Shown: positions 28,415-33,694 of the stretch, piece after piece
Numbering within the stretch: the stretch's first letter is position 1
How the letters are laid out: each line of letters starts with the position of its first letter
Assembly (NCBI GenBank): GCA_009663005.1
Contig: VIGQ01001230.1
Span: forward strand, 15,001-48,694
DNA from: Actinidia chinensis
Lineage: Eukaryota; Streptophyta; Magnoliopsida; Ericales; Actinidiaceae
Direction of reading: 5' to 3'
Length of the DNA: 33,694 nt
The notes under the pieces: model-generated
What the model saw: the letters and a program-made list of their open reading frames with translations, nothing else
Database searches by the model: none
Told to the model about the DNA's origin: nothing
Program-made: the position numbers and the translations under genes

Positions 28415-31400
28415 GAAAAATCATTAGTTTTCATTTTAAAAAGTTAAAATTCCTTGAACTGCAAAACTCTCTCTCTTTCTCTGGACCAAAATTAAATTAT
28501 AGCGGTTTTGTTATTATTAACTGCCTACTAATCATTATTTTTCATTATAAAAGTTTAAATTTCCTTGACTCAAACTCTCCTCCTCGATTCTGGGATGACC
28601 GGAGATTCAATGCGACCAGCTTCACCTTCCATCGATTATATCCGGTGCCGCATCACTTCTCTCTCTGTTTCCGAATCCACTATAACTCACTTTCCGCCGA
28701 CTTTCTCTCTCATGGGTTTGGGGACCATTCTCTCTCTTCTCTCTTTCGTCTTCTCATCTTCAAATAAAATTCTGACCTAATGTGGTGTTGATTGAAAAGA
28801 AGAAAGAAGAGTTGAAAGAGACTCTTATTCTAAAATTTTCAATTGGCTCTTAAGATTTGTGGGCGTTTTTTTTAAAGGAAGTGGGGGACAGGACCATTGA
28901 TTTTCTCATTGGTATGAGATCTTACTCATTGAAATTTCAATTGGGTTCATTATAGATTGAAATGAAGTGTTCCAGAGACCCCAACAAATAATCCAAGTGA
29001 GAAGCAATGTATGTACTCTGTCACAAACCCACCGGCAATCTCTTTGATTGGGGAAAGTTGAAAGACCTCTCCTCTTTCTTTTTAAATAGTTGTAATCTTT
29101 AAAATATTAGTCCTTTTCTTTTTTCACTTTGCAATTCACCCATGTTTTTTGATACTTTTAATGTCCGACTGATTTTGCCTTTTCTTGAGAAATTTAATGG
29201 TTTCGTCACGTAATTCGTGTTTTTATGCTCGTTTCATATTTTGACTCGTGTCTGATCTTTAATAAAGGTCCCTTAGACTTAACCTTTTTGATCAATGTCA
29301 TCTGCACAGCCCACAAATCTGCTTCATTGCGGTAAGTATACGTAGTTTGTTCTTAATGGAAGAATGAAGACAGTCTGGCACAGAGCCTTGAACATTCAAT
29401 TGGGTATGAAAAGAAACCTTGATTTTTTATTTTCAGTTGGGTATGAAAAGATGATTGATTATCAATTGGGTTCCCGGAAGAGAGAAATCAACATAAATGA
29501 CGGTGCCACTCGAAATAAGATTCTTACTAGAAGAGGAGACATATGGCCTGTTTGTTGCCTATGATAGATTCTAATCTATCTCTGTGAACTGCCTAGATGT
29601 TGTCGACAACTCACATTGTGCTCTGCTCCTTAATGTCATTAACTGTGGTTATGTATTGGACAAATTGGCAAAGTTTTCAATAAAGGTGTCAATTTAGAAG
29701 TTCATATACCCCTCCCCCTTCCTCCCTCTTCTATGGTGGTTTTCTAGAATAAGAAAGTCCGTTTTACTGCTCAAAACCTGGCTAGTCAGTTGACTTCAGT
29801 ATTGATCCTCTGACATACCATCATAGGCACACAAACATATGGATATTTGATAGTGTACAGAAGAAAGCATATTGAGGTTAGTTTACCTTTCTTGAAACAT
29901 TTTTTTGGTTAGAAAATTGAAAAATTCTTATAGGGTAGAATGTTTTGCTCTTGAGCGTTGGTATCATCATCGTTTTTGAGAAACTGTTTTAAGAGGCGTT
30001 TCTGTTATTGAAAAGACAGCACAAGAAGTGACCGCTATTTCAAATACCTGTACTTTGGGTCAGCGGAGCTGGTGACAGAAATTATACCAACGAGCAGTTT
30101 TGGAAGTTGTAGTAGGTACAATCACATCTACGAGCAACATCTCATTGGTATGACTTATGAGTTCATGTTAATGTAGTGGCGGCCGAATTTATCTTTTTGT
30201 GGCTTAAATCCTGAGGCAATTATATGCTGCCTGCACATTCTTAGGCTTGAGATTGAGATTTTACGTGTATTGCTCCTTAGCTTTGTTTAATTATTGATTT
30301 TTTTTTTTTTTGGGTTTTTTTCCCCCCTCAACTAGTTCACTGTCACTGCATCCTAGCTTTTACAAGAAAGCCACCTATTATGCTACTTGCTTTGTAATTA
30401 GTAGTGTTACGGTCACATGAATTTTTAACTCACTCGTTTGTGTTGTGCTTAATGCGAATAATGTTGTCCTTTCCAGTAAACTCCTGTCACTATGATGCTT
30501 TACTCTTGTTTGAACTTCACCATTTCATCGTCCCTTTCCTTTTACACGCATAATTTTGTCATGTTCTTTGCATGGGAAATTCCCATCAGCCAATAAATTA
30601 CGTAAGGTCAAAAGAATTCAGCTTTGCAGAGAAAACCATCTATCGAGTGACAGTCGGCATTGGTGTGATGTCCTTTAGATAAGGTCTTCTGAGCAGGATT
30701 TTCTTGCAAATTGAGAGAGATCACAACAGATTCGCTAGATCAGTATGCGATCCAGTTCTGGAATCATCAAAATCGACTTGTCACACTTTGTCTATGTCGA
30801 CACTGATGGAGCTTTAGTCTCTGTTGCAGGCAAGGTATTCAGTGTAACTATAACTGATGTCTCCATGGGCTTTTTCAACTGAAGCAACGAAGGTTCTTCC
30901 TTTTTGACAATTTTAGAGTTCGTCATCTGGTTACGTGCATGCATGATTTTCATATGTACTAGGATTCCAGAAAATACCTTTTGTTTTTTTGTCATAACAC
31001 ATAATGCACTAGTTCATTTGGTTTTTTCACTTCTTATGAATCATTGGTACCATAGACATAATCAAGTATATACGTCCAACTCCATCTTTTATCTCCCATA
31101 GTCCTAAAAACTAGTGTACATTTTGTATTTTGGTTTAGTTTATTGGATAATTACATCAACACACCCTGTATTCTTGCTAATTCACTGGTGGCAATGAAAC
31201 GGAAGAAGTCAATCCTTGGATCAAATCCAATGGTCAGATATCAAGTCCGGTCCTCTCTTAATGACAATTCTCTTTCATATTTGACACTCGCGTCTGTACA
31301 CTGCTGGTGCCCCCCCACCCCCTGTGTTCTTTTGTTAAAGCTTTTTTTTGTCTTAAAATTTTTTTTTTTTTTATAAGTTGACAAATTACTGACCTTCGTA

Positions 31401-31690
31401 ATTGGTATTGCAGATTCTTATCACTGATTTTTCTAGAGGGGCAATCCTACAACATCCAATATAAGACGGCAGGTTTGAGCTGAATCATATAAATTTCATA
31501 CGGGAAATCCGAATAGAATTTTCTCAATATTCATTGTCAGCATCAAATTCAATACGTCCTCTCCATACTAATCTGCATGCGGAATAAGATACTTTTTTTT
31601 GAAAACCTTAGCTTCGTAATATGGTGGATGGAGTAGTTGCCAAAGAAGAAACCATAAATGGGAAACGATAATGGAATCGAAAGTAGGTAA
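28415..31690 (+). pseudogene. Unit 11: most complete P-to-E8 copy, product unknown
   Basis: Two P sub-repeats (about 28415, 28485). E1 is near 28595 (ATGACCGGAGATTCAATGCG) and open to 28780. C is at 28966-29055 (GTTCCAGAGACCCC). D is at 29290-29335 (CAATGTCATCTGCACAGCC, then GGTAAGTA). E4 is open at 29584-29673 (VNCLDVVDNSHC...). E5 is at 30015-30147: 44 codons open, starting DSTRSDRYFKYLYFGS, followed by the donor GTATGA. E6 is near 30588-30730 and E7 at 30751-30835 (SVCDPVLESSKS..., ending AAG before GTATTC). The intron is about 580 bp, longer than in M1. E8 is at 31414-31560, after TATTGCAG, frameshifted. This is the best model for the ancestral exon order. Frameshifts in E1, E6, E7 and E8 argue against a working gene as read, unless they are sequence errors. 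No domain recognised. Confidence 0.55.
30015..30147 (+). pseudogene. Unit 11 exon E5: open 44-codon exon-like block
   Basis: The frame is open from GAC 30015 to a GTATGA donor at 30148, with residues such as RSDRYFKYLYFGSAELV and SRYNHIYEQHLI. Aromatic residues are frequent (Tyr/Phe), unlike translated noise from the surrounding T-rich sequence. The unit 10 copy (27736-27884) keeps the first ten codons nearly unchanged and then drifts. The acceptor is not clear: no AG is placed at 30015, so the true left edge may lie further upstream. Confidence 0.45.
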
Positions 31691-32066
31691 CGCAGATGAA
31701 AAGTAAATGCAAAAATATATATTTCACATATTAGTCTAACATATTTGAAATATATATTACCTGAACATAGACCCTTCAGGGTCCCCTACCATAATGCAAT
31801 GAAGAGCACTATGTATTTCCACATGTTTTAGTTTAACATCTTAGGTGTTGTTTCATAATCTTAGGTGTTGTTTCATAAACTAAATGCTGAAAATAAAAAA
31901 TAAGTATTGGAAACTAAATGCTAAATGTTTTAATTTAACAAGTTGTTGATAAAAATATAAGTACTAAATTAAAACTAATTGATATATTCAACGATCTAAA
32001 TCTAAACCTAAATCTATGTTCAACAAAATCTTTTTTTTTAATTTTCTCTTTCAATTTTCTATATTT
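31691..32066 (+). repeat. AT-rich tail copy leading to TGG-rich block 2
   Basis: Matches 23991-24280 (AAATATATATTTCACATATT, TTTAACATCTTAGGTG, AAATGCTGAAAATAAAAAA, AACTAATTGATATATTCAAC). It contains a private exact-length 20-bp tandem duplication at 31841-31880 (TTAGGTGTTGTTTCATAA with a two-base difference at the end). No gene. Confidence 0.7.
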
Positions 32067-32810
32067 TTGGTGGCTTGGAAACGGTGGTTTGGTGGTAGTG
32101 ACGTGGCGGCATGTGGTAGTGATGCTAATATAATCATGTCGGTTGTTCTTGTAATAGCAAAGTTATGGTGATTGTTGTGGTGGAGGTATGGAAGAGGTGG
32201 GGTGGTAGATGTGTTAATGGAGTTGGAGGAGGGTGGTGGCCAGCGGCGGCGACATTGGTTATAGTATGTGTGGAGATGGATGTGGATTGTGGTAGTGGAG
32301 ATGGATGGTGGTTGTGGTAGTGGAGATGGATGGTGGTTGTGGTAGTGGAGATGGATGGTGGTTGTGGTAGTGGAGATGGATGGTGGTTGTGGTAGTGGAG
32401 ATGGATGGTGGTTGGTGGAGGCAGAGGGTGGCAATGGTGACAATGGTTATATTGGTGGTGTTTGAATGGTGGTAGCGGTGATGGTCGTGGTATTGGTTAG
32501 TGGAGAGTGGTGGTTGTGGAGGTGTGGAAAGGTAGATAGGTGGTGATAGTATGGAGGTGGTGGCTGCAATGGTGGAATGTAATAGGGCGGATAAGGTAAA
32601 AGGGTGGATCATAACTGCAATAGTAGGATGGGGGGTACTTACTGGGTGAGGGGGGAGGGTGTTTGGTTCGCACGGCAACGGTGGAGGGAATGGTGGTACT
32701 CAATAGTCCTTAGTGGGATGGTGCACTGAGAATATTGGTGATGGAAGAGGTGTAGTGGTGGTGAGTGCGTCCCTAAAGTTGTTGGAGGGCTAAACAACTC
32801 ATAATATGGG
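32067..32810 (+). repeat. TGG-rich strand-asymmetric block 2, ~745 bp
   Basis: Same edges and composition as block 1: TTTTGGTGGCTTGGAAACGG at the start, GGGGCCTTTTAG at the end, GGTGG/GATGG/GTAGTGG motifs between. It differs by a local 25-bp minisatellite (32291-32415). Long minus-strand frames (32051-32443, 32259-32678, 32497-32703) follow from composition and are not accepted as genes. Confidence 0.75.
32291..32415 (+). repeat. Minisatellite, five copies of a 25-bp unit
   Basis: Units start GGTAGTGGAGATGGATGG at 32291, 32316, 32341, 32366 and 32391. The first four are identical and the fifth differs in its last base. The preceding 32272-32290 is a worn half-unit. Block 1 at 24281-25030 has no such run, so the expansion came after the blocks diverged. 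Because 25 is not a multiple of three, each strand is read through all three frames in 75 bp. Confidence 0.95.
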
Positions 32811-33694
32811 GCCTTTTAGATTTCAAATAGTTTTTACAATTTATATAAACAAAAACTTCGAAAGGATGTCATTATAAAAAAATGAAGATACATAATATTT
32901 TGTTATGCATTTAGGGAGGAAAAGAAGAGTATCAATTGTCTTGTATTATATTCTATTAAGTATATTAAATAGATATGGTTCAAGAATTTTATAGTTTCAA
33001 TAGGGAAATAAATAAAAAGGTTAAGATTTTTGTTTGTGTATTAGTTAAACTTTAGTGTTTGCTTGTAATTTGTTTTTTAAAATAATACTTTGTGTAAAAT
33101 ACATGCCACTAGTTTTGCTCTATTACACATTAAAATAGAAATAAAAACGTCTGAGTTTAGTTTGTACTTAATAAAAATGATAGGATTTATTTCTTGTAAT
33201 TTAGCCGCCTAAAAAGGTTAATTAATGCAAAGAGCAAGTATGAGAGTTGAAACCACATTCAATGTGGGGAATTACAACCGATACCCACTAAGCTACGTTA
33301 ACCTTTCAATAATAATTTGAAGCTTAATATATAATATTATTCATACTTTTTTGGGGGGGCGTGGACTTTGCTCGCCTTGCTTAGGGCCGGCTCTGGGTGT
33401 GTGGTGGCGTTATATTTGTGCACTCAATATTTATGAACACACATTTATAAATTCATCCAGAATTAAGTAGCTATTTTACTATTATATTTTAAAAACAATT
33501 AGCATACATTTTAAAAGACACTTAAAATATTAAGTGATGAACAAATTATTATAAAACCCATTTAATATTTAATTCACTGAATACAATTAGTTTTAATAAC
33601 TGATTGTGCTAATCAACAAATACTTTAGACTAACACATCCTTTAAGGCATGCTCTAATTGGCCAAACAACCATTTAACAGCTAATGGTCAAAAC
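32811..33694 (+). repeat. Spacer S copy (S5), cut by the window end
   Basis: Follows TGG block 2 as S4 follows block 1: TTATATAAACAAAAACTTCG, GAAGATACATAATATTTTG, GCATTTAGGGAGGAAAAG, ATAGTTTCAATAGG, the tRNA-like region, the GC-rich knot (TTTGCTCGCCTTGCTTAGGG, CCGGCTCTGG), CAATATTTATGAACACAC, AGACTAACACATCC, GGCCAAACAACCATTTAAC. The final bases correspond to about 9307 in S2, so roughly 200 bp of S would be expected beyond the window, before another P. Confidence 0.75.
33243..33305 (-). other. tRNA-like Pol III A-box/B-box pair in spacer S
   Basis: On the minus strand TAGCTTAGTGGG (33295-33284) fits the tRNA A-box TRGYNNARNNGG, and GTTTCAACTC (33252-33243) resembles the B-box GWTCRANNC with one extra T. 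The start-to-start distance is about 43 bp, as in tRNAs and tRNA-derived SINEs. GGTTAA precedes the A-box. The other S copies keep parts: CTAGCTACATTAACC near 25605, CTAAGCCCCATTAACC near 19115, GAGTTGAAAC near 3303. No full tRNA cloverleaf folds by eye, so this is more likely a SINE remnant than a tRNA gene. Confidence 0.4.

Noticed and set aside
30792..30995. Minus-strand 67-codon frame in unit 11
   Set aside because: It is antisense to E7 and its intron, where the plus strand shows the conserved reading and donor site.
32051..32703. Three overlapping minus-strand frames in TGG block 2
   Set aside because: Same cause; part of their repeat pattern is the 25-bp minisatellite read in all three frames.
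33243..33305. A functional tRNA gene
   Set aside because: Only A-box and B-box resemblance; no acceptor stem or full cloverleaf, and an extra base in the B-box.
5030..33694. Centromeric or subtelomeric satellite
   Set aside because: Unit lengths vary widely (0.6-7.8 kb), units contain exon-like blocks with splice sites, and no short head-to-tail monomer or telomeric repeat was found.

Overview
The window looks like intergenic or heterochromatin-like nuclear DNA of a flowering plant. It is strongly AT-rich and full of TA, T and CT/GA tracts. It carries short inverted-repeat elements of the Tourist (PIF/Harbinger) type with 3-bp TTA/TAA-like target duplications, and exon-like islands edged by plant-style splice sites (TTGCAG acceptors, GTAAG/GTATG donors). 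No long open reading frame is credible. I saw no rRNA, CRISPR array, prokaryotic operon, reverse transcriptase or transposase. The species and the parent gene of the repeats were not recognised.

Layout. Positions 1-3240 are AT-rich flank with one good MITE (1470-1685) and one doubtful foldback element. From about 3240 to the end, the window is a nested tandem array. A complete gene-like module can be read in order as: P (a ~100-bp upstream sub-repeat, often in 2-3 tandem copies, ending in a CT tract); E1 (a ~150-bp core starting near ATGGCGGAGATTC and containing GCGACCAGCTTCGCC); C (an exon-like block after GTTTCAG); D (an exon-like block ATGTCATCTGCTACAAGCC ending at GTAAG); E4 and E5; E6 and E7; E8; an AT-rich tail; a TGG-rich block; and a spacer S that leads into the next P. 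I count 11 copies of E1: near 5343, 6565, 9753, 10387, 11461, 15731, 17018, 18098, 19954, 26359 and 28595. There are five copies of the 3' half (12340-13640, 21480-22790, 23016-23990, a truncated one at 27300-28414, and 29580-31690). There are two long TGG-rich blocks (24281-25030, 32067-32810) and four or five copies of S. Most units are truncated or fused to one another at recurrent junctions, so the array grew by duplication of multi-unit blocks. The window ends inside an S copy, so the array probably continues.

Coding remains. In single copies, E5 (30015-30147), E6/E7 (12722-13015, 30751-30835) and E8 (13265-13411) stay open over 28-65 codons at a stretch and end at plausible splice sites, whereas the other copies are broken by 1-base indels. 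This suggests a real multi-exon gene was captured and amplified. I do not recognise its product and no function is claimed. The copies differ mainly by single-base indels, which fits decayed pseudogenes but also fits an uncorrected long-read assembly, so no copy can be called intact or functional from this sequence alone.

Mobile elements. Paralogous copies in the array give empty sites for three insertions: the MITEs at 4421-4875, 7376-7853 and 15213-15408. A 464-bp purine-rich insertion (20797-21260) with a 5-bp ATTGG duplication interrupts unit 9. The S spacer contains an antisense tRNA-like A-box/B-box pair, which hints at a SINE-derived component.
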